Shown here one piece after another: positions 14,929-20,807 of a DNA stretch of 23,398 nt. The position numbers were made by a program, and so were the translations under genes. How positions within the stretch are numbered: position 1 is the stretch's first letter; each line of letters starts with the position of its first letter. A model generated the notes under the pieces. The model saw nothing but the letters and a program-made list of their open reading frames with translations, was not told where the DNA came from and did not search any database. The DNA comes from a virus: positions 1-23,398 of the IMG/VR virus record IMGVR_UViG_3300017781_005457; one strand, 5' to 3'.

Positions 14929-16554
14929 TCCTGGTTGAGGAACTGCATTATTTTCATGTCCTCTTTCTTTAAATTCATCGGAATCTTTATCTTCAATAAT
15001 AGTACATTCAGTAAGTAATACTGTTCCAGCAACTGAAGATGCATTTTGTAATGCTAATCTGGTTACTTTAGTAGGATCAATTATACCTGCTTCTTTATAA
15101 TCTATTACTTTCCCTTCATCTATATGAATTCCTGCCCAATGATCATTACCTGAATCTACTAGTTTATATTTACCTAGTAATTGTGCTTCAGTTGAATCAT
15201 AACCAGCATTAAGTAATATTTGTTCAAATGGTTTTCCACATGCTTTATAAACAATTTTTGCACCTTCATTGTTTACATTTATATCTTCTCTTGCATAAAG
15301 TAAAGCAACTCCACCTCCTGGTAATATTCCTTCTTCAATAGCAGCTTTTGTTGCATGTAAAGCATCATCAACCCTATCTTTTCTTTCATTCATTTCTGTT
15401 TCAGTATAACCACCTACATGGATTATTGCAACTCCACCTACAAATTTAGCTAATCTATTTTGTAATTGTTCAGTTTCATATGGTGTTTTAGATTTTGTAA
15501 CTTGAGCTTGTATTTCTTCAATACGCGATTCAATTGTTTCAATATCTCCTTTACCATCAACTATTGTAGTTTGTTCTTTTTCTATAGTAACTACTCTAGC
15601 TTCACCAAACCAATCCCAACTAAATTTATCAAGTTTCATTCCTTTATCTTTACTAAATACAGTACCACCAGTAGTAATAGCTATATCTTCTAGAATTAAC
15701 TTTCTTCTATCTCCAAAATCAGGAGCTTTTACAGCACAAACACTTAATGTACCTCTCATTTTATTGACAATAAGAGTAGCTAATGCTTCATTATCTATAT
15801 CTTCAGCAATTATTAATAATGATTTACCTTGAGCACCTACTGCTTCTAAAATTGGAAGTAATTCTTTAACTGATGATAATCTACCATCAACAATAAGAAT
15901 AGCTGGGTTTTCAAGTACTGAGGTCATATCATTGTTATTAGTAACAAAATACGGGGATTTATAACCTCTAGCAAATTGCATTCCTTCTACAGTTTCAATA
16001 TAATTATCTGCTGTCCTAGAAGATTCAATATGAACAACACCTTGTTGACCTACTTTATCTACTGCAGTAGCAATTAATTTACCTACTTCTGAATCATTAT
16101 TAGCTGATACAGTAGCAATTTGTTGTAATTGGCTTTCTTCACCTATGTCTTCTGACATATTTTTAAGTGAAGCAATTACTTCTTGGGTTGCTTTATCTAT
16201 ATCTCTTTTAATTTGAACAGCATTTTGTTTATTATCTAAAGCACTTAAACCATTCTTAATTATTTCTCTGGCTAATAGTGTAGATGTTGTTGTACCGTCT
16301 CCAGCTTTATCTGCTGTTTTAATAGCTGCCCATTTTACTAGTTGTACTCCTAATTCTTGATTAGGTTCTTTTAATACAATATTTTTTGCAACTGTTACAC
16401 CATCTTTAGTACTTTGTGGTGCTTCAATTATTCCTTTTCCTATAACAACATTTCTACCATTAGGTCCTAGGGTTGAAACAACAGCATCTGCTAAAATATC
16501 AATACCTTTTATTAAATTTTTTCTGGCGTTTTTACCAAATTCTACTTTTTTCAT
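14917..16554 (-). CDS. groEL: Chaperonin GroEL (Hsp60), phage-encoded
   Basis: The protein has 545 residues, full length. ATP-site motifs are intact: STLGPNGRNV (27-36), TKDGVTVAKNI (49-59), AGDGTTTSTLL (84-94) with D86, and DDALHATKAAIEEGILPGGG (396-415) with D397 at the position of the hydrolytic aspartate. The apical domain (about 185-375) carries GYKSPYFVT and RGTLSVCAVKAPDFGDRR. It ends PQPGFGG instead of the bacterial GGM repeats. It should form the 14-mer that folds proteins with GroES, either to aid phage protein assembly or to supplement host chaperonin. The partner groES is 1 nt upstream. The divergence from bacterial GroEL throughout suggests an old phage lineage, but this is by eye. 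Confidence 0.97.
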   Translation of the reverse strand: MKKVEFGKNARKNLIKGIDILADAVVSTLGPNGRNVVIGKGIIEAPQSTKDGVTVAKNIVLKEPNQELGVQLVKWAAIKTADKAGDGTTTSTLLAREIIKNGLSALDNKQNAVQIKRDIDKATQEVIASLKNMSEDIGEESQLQQIATVSANNDSEVGKLIATAVDKVGQQGVVHIESSRTADNYIETVEGMQFARGYKSPYFVTNNNDMTSVLENPAILIVDGRLSSVKELLPILEAVGAQGKSLLIIAEDIDNEALATLIVNKMRGTLSVCAVKAPDFGDRRKLILEDIAITTGGTVFSKDKGMKLDKFSWDWFGEARVVTIEKEQTTIVDGKGDIETIESRIEEIQAQVTKSKTPYETEQLQNRLAKFVGGVAIIHVGGYTETEMNERKDRVDDALHATKAAIEEGILPGGGVALLYAREDINVNNEGAKIVYKACGKPFEQILLNAGYDSTEAQLLGKYKLVDSGNDHWAGIHIDEGKVIDYKEAGIIDPTKVTRLALQNASSVAGTVLLTECTIIEDKDSDEFKERGHENNAVPQPGFGG

Positions 16555-16555
16555 A

Positions 16556-16912
16556 TTATATATCTGTTAAATGTTCTTTATCAATTTCACTTACTTCTGT
16601 TTCGGCCAGTATATCTTCTACTGGTACTATTACCTTAGCTAAAATTTGGTTTTCAGGACCAACATAATATTCTTCACCATCAAATTGTAATTTGGTAAAT
16701 CCCATTGTTGGTAGAATAACCTTTTCTCCTACCTTAATAATTGTTTTTAAAAATTCCCCTGAATGTGTGTGTTTTCCAGGTCCTACAGCTAACACTTCAC
16801 CTACTTCATTTAATTCTTTACCCATATCCGGAACGATAATTCCTCCATAAGTAACTTCCTCGTTTTCAATAGGTTTAACGATAACTGCGTCAAATAGCGC
16901 TTCTAAGTTCAT
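16556..16912 (-). CDS. groES: Co-chaperonin GroES (Hsp10), phage-encoded
   Basis: The protein has 118 residues against about 97 in bacteria. DAVIVKPIENEEV (8-20) matches the start of the Cpn10 barrel. YGGIIVPDMGKELN (22-35) is the mobile loop, whose hydrophobic IIV would dock on GroEL. VGEVLAVGPGKHTHSGEF (37-54) is the roof-loop region, and VGEKVILP (61-68) with DGEEYYVGPENQILAKV (78-94) the closing strands. The extra ~20 acidic residues at the C-terminus (EDILAETEVSEIDKEH) are unusual. It forms the heptameric lid of GroEL. Its ATG overlaps the stop of the small upstream gene (ATGA), and groEL starts 1 nt after its stop, giving a compact operon. Confidence 0.96.
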   Translation of the reverse strand: MNLEALFDAVIVKPIENEEVTYGGIIVPDMGKELNEVGEVLAVGPGKHTHSGEFLKTIIKVGEKVILPTMGFTKLQFDGEEYYVGPENQILAKVIVPVEDILAETEVSEIDKEHLTDI

Positions 16913-17214
16913 AATTGTTGTATGTATTGTTTAATATTGGTTTCAATTTTTCTATAATTATTTATAACTTCATCTACTGATGTATAGTTTTTCTTTGTAT
17001 GGAGTAAATATTTAGAGATTGACTCTAAGGCACCTCCTAAATTAGGATGGTAAGTTTGGGGCTTATGATATTCCTTTCCTTTACCTTTTGTCCTAAAATG
17101 ATTCGCATTAGGCGTAATTCTTTCATTCACTGTATAACAATGGTCATCCTTTGTTATAAAGTAAGGTTCCAATTTTGGATCCTCAATAATTGTAAGTTGT
17201 TTGCTTTTTTTCAT
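16909..17214 (-). CDS. Small hypothetical protein heading the groESL operon
   Basis: From the preferred start the protein has 101 residues. An upstream in-frame ATG at 17238 would place the codons over the TTTCGTATATT promoter motif, while ATG 17214 lies 6 bases after its TATATT box, matching the spacing at two other genes; 17214 is therefore chosen. Residues DPKLEPYFITKDDHCYTVNE (12-31) and HPNLGGALESISKYL (56-70) are the distinctive parts and the protein ends in a basic helix. No family is named. It overlaps groES by ATGA, so it is co-translated with the chaperonin genes. A link to folding is possible from position only. Confidence 0.75.
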   Translation of the reverse strand: MKKSKQLTIIEDPKLEPYFITKDDHCYTVNERITPNANHFRTKGKGKEYHKPQTYHPNLGGALESISKYLLHTKKNYTSVDEVINNYRKIETNIKQYIQQL

Positions 17215-17220
17215 AACGAC

Positions 17221-17249
17221 AATATACGAAAAAAACATTGCTAGGACAC
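17221..17249 (-). promoter_or_regulatory. Bacteroidota-like promoter of the groESL operon
   Basis: The minus strand has GTG (17249-17247), a 20-base spacer, then TATATT (17226-17221) within TTTCGTATATT, followed after 6 bases by the ATG at 17214. The -33 element is a weak match to TTTG/TTG. The box, the C-G before it and the distance to the ATG repeat what is seen at 14899 and 19225. Confidence 0.5.
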
Positions 17250-17262
17250 GTTTTTTTGCAAT
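17229..17262 (-). terminator. Weak intrinsic terminator-like hairpin after hsp20
   Basis: In the minus-strand transcript ATTGC (17262-17258) can pair with GCAAT (17241-17237) across a 16-base loop, followed by GTTTTTTT. The U-run is good but the stem is only 5 bp, so efficiency is doubtful. It overlaps the spacer of the next promoter, a sensible place to separate two transcripts. Confidence 0.3.
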
Positions 17263-17267
17263 TATTT

Positions 17268-17690
17268 TTACTTAATTTTAATAGATTTTGGCTTAGCTTC
17301 TTCAGCTAAAGGTATAAAAATCTCTAATAATCCATTTGTTAAAGATGCATCAGTTTGACCTAAATCAAATTTAGGAGCAATTTTGTATCTTAAATCAAAT
17401 GATTTTTTAGATAAACCTTGATGAATAGTTCCTTCATGGAATTTTTCATCTTCTGGTTTTTTATATGTGATTTTTAAAATATCACCTTCTATATCAAGGA
17501 TAACGTCTTTTTTAGTTAACCCAGTACAGGCAACTTCAAAATAAAGTCCTTTATCATCGAAGAAAATATTAAGTGGATGTGATTGTTTTGTGTTTGTAGC
17601 TGGTTGAAATGTACTATCAGCTTTGAAGTGATTCCTAAATAGGATGTCGAAAGGACTTAAATGCCTCTCTAATAATTGTAATGTACTCAT
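17268..17690 (-). CDS. hsp20: Small heat-shock protein Hsp20 (alpha-crystallin family)
   Basis: The protein has 140 residues. The N-terminal arm includes the phenylalanine-rich LSPFDILFRNHF (11-22). An alpha-crystallin domain spans about 40-130, with LYFEVACTGLTKKDVILDIE (49-68) and the hallmark LTNGLLEIFIPLAEE (117-131). The tail SIKIK holds the I-x-I motif (137-139) that docks neighbouring subunits. It would hold unfolding proteins, passing them to the GroES/GroEL pair encoded just downstream. Hsp20 is a recurrent gene of T4-like marine phages. It is flanked by the two largest gaps in this region, with a hairpin upstream and a weak terminator-like hairpin downstream, so it may be a separate transcription unit. 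Confidence 0.92.
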   Translation of the reverse strand: MSTLQLLERHLSPFDILFRNHFKADSTFQPATNTKQSHPLNIFFDDKGLYFEVACTGLTKKDVILDIEGDILKITYKKPEDEKFHEGTIHQGLSKKSFDLRYKIAPKFDLGQTDASLTNGLLEIFIPLAEEAKPKSIKIK

Positions 17691-17705
17691 ATCATTTTGT
17701 TTTAT

Positions 17706-17720
17706 GGAGCCGAAGCTTCC
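17706..17720 (-). promoter_or_regulatory. UUCG-loop hairpin in the hsp20 leader
   Basis: The transcript would read GGAAGCUUCGGCUCC, folding as GGA(A)GC / GCUCC around a C(UUCG)G tetraloop with one bulged A. It is GC-rich in an otherwise AT-rich gap and ends about 15 bases before the hsp20 ATG. No U-run follows, so it is not a terminator for this strand. It might affect translation or mRNA stability. Confidence 0.4.
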
Positions 17721-17772
17721 GGTTAATTTAATTTAAAAACATAACTTGTGCCCTAGCTACAATGTTTTGTTT

Positions 17773-17785
17773 ATTATACATATAT
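17773..17785 (-). promoter_or_regulatory. 13-base intergenic motif, possible hsp20 promoter
   Basis: The minus strand reads ATATATGTATAAT, identical to 11352-11364. It holds TATAAT and lies about 83 bases upstream of the hsp20 ATG. No convincing -35 element is seen. It may mark a promoter class different from the TTTCGTATATT sites. Confidence 0.4.
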
Positions 17786-17795
17786 AATATAATTA

Positions 17796-17811
17796 GAAAA
17801 TATATATTTTC
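17796..17811. repeat. Perfect AT-rich palindrome after the oxygenase gene
   Basis: GAAAATATATATTTTC is a perfect 16-base palindrome about 10 bases past the stop of the oxygenase-like gene, extendable by a G-U and two A-U pairs in the minus-strand RNA. It could form a hairpin that ends or protects that transcript, but it lacks a clean U-run. Confidence 0.45.
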
Positions 17812-17821
17812 CAAATTATTT

Positions 17822-18484
17822 TTAATCTTCTGAATCAAAGAAAAACATTTGCCATAATCTTCCTGACTCAATATCCCACCCAAAATAGTCTTGGGCAGCA
17901 TGAATACATTTAGCATCGAATATAACTAATCTGTTATAAACATTTCCTGCAACGTCAACATCTTCATATGGGTGAGGATCAACAAATGTGTGTTGATTAA
18001 AAGCATGATCAATATTTTTACCATTTACTGGTTCTTGACTATGTCTTATTTTAGTTTCTTTATGTTGCATTAATCTTGTTCCAGAAGCTACAGGTGCATC
18101 AGGAGATAAATAAATCATTCCTGCCCATCTTTGTTGATCACAATGATAAACTAAAGATGTACCAGATATTGCAGATTGAAATCTTCCATTCATACCATAA
18201 TCCTCCCACATTTCTTTTCCTACAATTTTTTTCCCAATTATTTCTTCAAATTTTTCTTTAACACCATCAAAAAAGTATTGTTTTCTTGTACGCATACCTA
18301 AGTATCCTGGATCATCAAAATAATACTGTTTTAATGCAAAGTCTCTTACTGCTTGTGGATCTTCATAAAAATTATCTACAATCCATATTCTTGGTTTTTG
18401 ATTTTTATTTACTTTAAATTCATTAGAGTATATTTGACCCCATTGACTATCAGGTGAGGAATCTTTTTTCTTAATTTTGCTCAT
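17822..18484 (-). CDS. 2-oxoglutarate/Fe(II)-dependent oxygenase-like protein
   Basis: The protein has 220 residues. The double-stranded beta-helix core is suggested by VYHCDQQRWAGMIYL (112-126), giving the H-x-D iron ligands H114 and D116. CIHAAQDYFG (193-202) supplies the distal histidine H195, and SGRLWQMFFF (207-216) has R209 in place to bind 2-oxoglutarate. IWIVDNFYEDPQAVRDFAL (33-51) is the usual N-terminal segment of DUF6445-like and related oxygenases. Such enzymes hydroxylate proteins, sugars or small molecules and are common in marine T4-like phages. It lies 11 nt downstream of the clamp gene and is probably co-transcribed with it. Substrate unknown. Confidence 0.83.
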   Translation of the reverse strand: MSKIKKKDSSPDSQWGQIYSNEFKVNKNQKPRIWIVDNFYEDPQAVRDFALKQYYFDDPGYLGMRTRKQYFFDGVKEKFEEIIGKKIVGKEMWEDYGMNGRFQSAISGTSLVYHCDQQRWAGMIYLSPDAPVASGTRLMQHKETKIRHSQEPVNGKNIDHAFNQHTFVDPHPYEDVDVAGNVYNRLVIFDAKCIHAAQDYFGWDIESGRLWQMFFFDSED

Positions 18485-18495
18485 ATTTTTTTAAT

Positions 18496-19218
18496 TTATT
18501 CGTTTCGTGCTATATAATAAATACTATTAATACCACCTTCAAATGATAATTTCATCATTCCTTTTTTAGATATTTTTATACTACAAGTGTCTATATCTTT
18601 ATTTGCATTTAAAATATCTTTAAATATATCTGAATTAAAAGGTAATTTAATACTTTCATCTGTTATAGTACCTTGTAATTGATATTCTATTTTATTTGAA
18701 AATCCTGTATTATCGCCAAATAAGAATTCACAAACAATATTTCCGTCTAAATCCTTTGAAGATTGAACTAACATATTATCTACATCATTTAAAGCATTTT
18801 TTGCTTTTATTAAATTGTCTACTTCTTCTCTAACTAAACTTAATTCTATTTCAAATCCTTCTTCTGGGTCATTATACCAAGGGGATTTACCCATTATTAA
18901 AGTATCGGCTAATGCGTAAGATAATTCAAAATTAGCATCTGATATATTTAATTTAGTATGTAATTCTCCTTGTTTTTCAGATGATAATAATAAATCACCA
19001 TTTGTAATTGATAATAATTTTATTAATTTATTTGTATCAAATACTCCAATTTCACAATCTTCAAAGTTAAATTCAGATAAAACTACTTTACATACTCTAC
19101 CTGACTCACCAGCATAAACAGTTAAGGTATTATCCTTAATTCTCCATTTAACTTGATTATTCAATCCATTTATATAATACTTAGAAATAAATGATTGTAA
19201 TGTGTTTTTATTTATCAT
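18496..19218 (-). CDS. 45: Sliding clamp, gp45-type
   Basis: The protein has 240 residues (T4 gp45 has 228). It shows the gp45 pattern: alternating strands without catalytic motifs, IGVFDTNKLIKLLS (57-70) as the inter-domain helix, LLLSSEKQGELHTKLNISD typical of the first domain, and KLPFNSDIFKDILNANKDID in the second. It would form the trimeric ring that tethers the split polymerase to DNA and, in T4-like phages, also activates late transcription. The gene directly follows the polymerase C-terminal part, with a TTTCGTATATT motif 6 bases before its ATG, so it has its own promoter. The position between polymerase and clamp loader and the length support the call. Confidence 0.88.
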   Translation of the reverse strand: MINKNTLQSFISKYYINGLNNQVKWRIKDNTLTVYAGESGRVCKVVLSEFNFEDCEIGVFDTNKLIKLLSITNGDLLLSSEKQGELHTKLNISDANFELSYALADTLIMGKSPWYNDPEEGFEIELSLVREEVDNLIKAKNALNDVDNMLVQSSKDLDGNIVCEFLFGDNTGFSNKIEYQLQGTITDESIKLPFNSDIFKDILNANKDIDTCSIKISKKGMMKLSFEGGINSIYYIARNE

Positions 19219-19224
19219 AACCGT

Positions 19225-19252
19225 AATATACGAAAAATATTTTAGATTTCAA
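19225..19252 (-). promoter_or_regulatory. Bacteroidota-like promoter of the sliding-clamp gene
   Basis: The minus strand has TTG (19252-19250), a 19-base spacer and TATATT (19230-19225) within TTTCGTATATT, with the ATG 6 bases after the box. It is the best match of the three start-linked copies. The TTG lies in the last codons of the polymerase C-terminal gene. It would let the clamp be made in excess over the polymerase. Confidence 0.6.
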
Positions 19253-20177
19253 CGGAATTGAACGCATTTATGTAAGGGTTTAAATCCAAACTCCATTGTA
19301 AATCACTAAAAAATCCTTCTAGTTTATTTAATAATATTGAGTCAAATACTTTTTGTCTATCAGCATATTGCTCTAAAAATTGTTTAATTTTATCAGGCAT
19401 ATCATAATCAAAAAATGCTAAAGCTTCTATTTTATATGGGTTATCTTTTAAATAAATCCATTTTACTTTATCTGCCATAGTAATTAAATTATATTTTCTA
19501 TCTAATTTCCATAATTTTAATAAATCATTATAACGAATAGCAGCTCTAACTGGTGCAGGTGCTCCTTTTAATATTTCAGTAAATAATTCTCCTGCTCTAG
19601 CTTTTTGACCAGAGTATTTTTGTAATTTTTTAACTGCTGTAGGATTACCTAATTTAGCTAGTGGAATAGATCCACCTAATATTTGTTTTTTAAATGTTTT
19701 AATTTGGCTAATAATATTAGCTTTCTCTTCTCCCTTTAATACTTGTTGAAGAATTTTGTGAAAAAAATCCCCTAAAATAGGTGGAAAATTCGCTTTCATA
19801 AATTCTAGACCTTTTATATCTAAAACCTCTTTGTTTATACCTTCTTGTTTGGTTATCCATTGTGCATAACGTCTTGTTGCCCTGAAATAAGCTGATCTTA
19901 TTACACATTCAGTTTTCATTTCAAGTCTGTGAGTTGTGATGTTAAAGGTCTCACGACATAACCTATCATAATCGTCTGTAATAATATCTTGGTAAGCTAA
20001 AGCAACTTTTTCTAATTTACTATCCTTTTCTTCATCTGATAGTTCTTCAAAATTAGGATATAAATGTTTTAATATTGGTTCAGCATTAAAATAATTGGAA
20101 TCAGTGTCAACATAAGCACAGTAGTTCTTATCTTCTTTATCACAAATAAACCAAGGTGTTTCTTCTAAATGTTTCAT
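19242..20177 (-). CDS. 43: DNA polymerase family B, C-terminal part (motif C and thumb), gp43C
   Basis: The protein has 311 residues. AYVDTDSNYF (21-30) is polymerase motif C, with catalytic D24 and D26. CVIRSAYFRATRRYAQWI (91-108) matches the KKRY-region motif of T4 gp43 that contacts the primer-template, and LDIKGLEFMKANFPP (119-133) the following family B motif. The rest is the thumb. It has no exonuclease, motif A or motif B, which are in the gene at 20804-22507. The two together total 878 residues, close to T4 gp43 (898). It begins in an ATGA overlap with the DUF6165-like gene. The two chains must associate to give an active enzyme. A conserved clamp-binding C-terminal peptide of the T4 type is not obvious. 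Confidence 0.93.
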   Translation of the reverse strand: MKHLEETPWFICDKEDKNYCAYVDTDSNYFNAEPILKHLYPNFEELSDEEKDSKLEKVALAYQDIITDDYDRLCRETFNITTHRLEMKTECVIRSAYFRATRRYAQWITKQEGINKEVLDIKGLEFMKANFPPILGDFFHKILQQVLKGEEKANIISQIKTFKKQILGGSIPLAKLGNPTAVKKLQKYSGQKARAGELFTEILKGAPAPVRAAIRYNDLLKLWKLDRKYNLITMADKVKWIYLKDNPYKIEALAFFDYDMPDKIKQFLEQYADRQKVFDSILLNKLEGFFSDLQWSLDLNPYINAFNSVEI

Positions 20178-20542
20178 CTATATTCCTTAATATTTTTAAA
20201 TTTGGAACCAGAAATAATATTAATATCATTTTTTAATTGATTCCTAACTTCATTATATTTAAATATCATTCTTGATGATTTAATAAAATCTTTATCTCTA
20301 ATTGTTTTTTCTCTAACTCTATTTTCTAATTCCCATAATATACGATTAACTTTAGCTAACTCCAAATATAATACTTTAATTTCTTTACCATTTTTTGTAA
20401 ATATTTCTACTACTCCCGGATTTAACAATAGAAATTCCTTTTCAACATTAGCTAAATTATCAGCATTGTGCATATTTAATTTTTTTATTTCTAATATAGA
20501 AATTCTATCTAGTAATTCGCCATTTGAAATCTCTATTTTCAT
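20174..20542 (-). CDS. DUF6165-like protein inserted between polymerase halves
   Basis: The protein has 122 residues, highly helical and charged. KIEISNGELLDRISILEIKK (2-21) matches my memory of the DUF6165 start (I-x-[VI]-S-x-G-E-L-x-D-[KR]-x-[ST]-I-L-E-I-K). Later parts LYLELAKVNRILWELENRVR and SRMIFKYNEVRNQLKNDINI also fit, and the end (SGSKFKNIKEYR) resembles the usual closing S-Y/E-Y segment. DUF6165 proteins have no proven activity that I know of, and in bacteria are often next to glycosyltransferase genes. Here it is coupled by ATGA to the polymerase C-part downstream and by 1 nt to the upstream small gene. It is not RegA, which has a similar length in T4 but a different sequence. Confidence 0.72.
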   Translation of the reverse strand: MKIEISNGELLDRISILEIKKLNMHNADNLANVEKEFLLLNPGVVEIFTKNGKEIKVLYLELAKVNRILWELENRVREKTIRDKDFIKSSRMIFKYNEVRNQLKNDINIISGSKFKNIKEYR

Positions 20543-20543
20543 T

Positions 20544-20807
20544 TTAAAATCTTGTATCTCCTGGTATTTTAATTATTGGGCCTGGTCTTTCTCCTTGTGA
20601 GTTTCTTAAAGGGCTATCTAAATCAATTTGAAATGTAACATTATTTATTTTAAATCTAAATACTCCTTGTTTTAGAAATTTTTTAAATGCATTTTCTTGT
20701 TTTTCAGACCAAAGTTCACTCATAGTAATTAATTCTTCTTTACTAATAGTTTCACCATTTGCTATGATATGCATATTTTTTCTAATAGATTGTTTTTTTA
20801 ATGTCAT
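20544..20807 (-). CDS. Small hypothetical protein after polymerase N-terminal part
   Basis: The protein has 87 residues with a basic start (MTLKKQSIRKN), a helix SELWSEKQENAFKKFLKQG (about 30-48), a strand pair VFRFKINNVTFQIDL (about 49-63) and a glycine/proline-rich end (GERPGPIIKIPGD). No family is recognised. Its ATG overlaps the stop of the polymerase N-part by 4 nt and its stop is 1 nt from the DUF6165-like gene, so it is translated with the polymerase. It shows no homing-endonuclease signature (no LAGLIDADG, GIY-YIG or HNH). Function unknown. Confidence 0.72.
   Translation of the reverse strand: MTLKKQSIRKNMHIIANGETISKEELITMSELWSEKQENAFKKFLKQGVFRFKINNVTFQIDLDSPLRNSQGERPGPIIKIPGDTRF

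Noticed and set aside
17215-17238. Upstream ATG at 17238 as the start of the small gene before groES
   Set aside because: Its first codons coincide with the TTTCGTATATT motif, and ATG 17214 has the same spacing to the motif as two other genes.
17728-17916. 62-codon minus-strand frame across the oxygenase gene end and hsp20 leader
   Set aside because: It runs out of frame over the conserved oxygenase C-terminus and through AT-rich non-coding sequence, with no recognisable protein.
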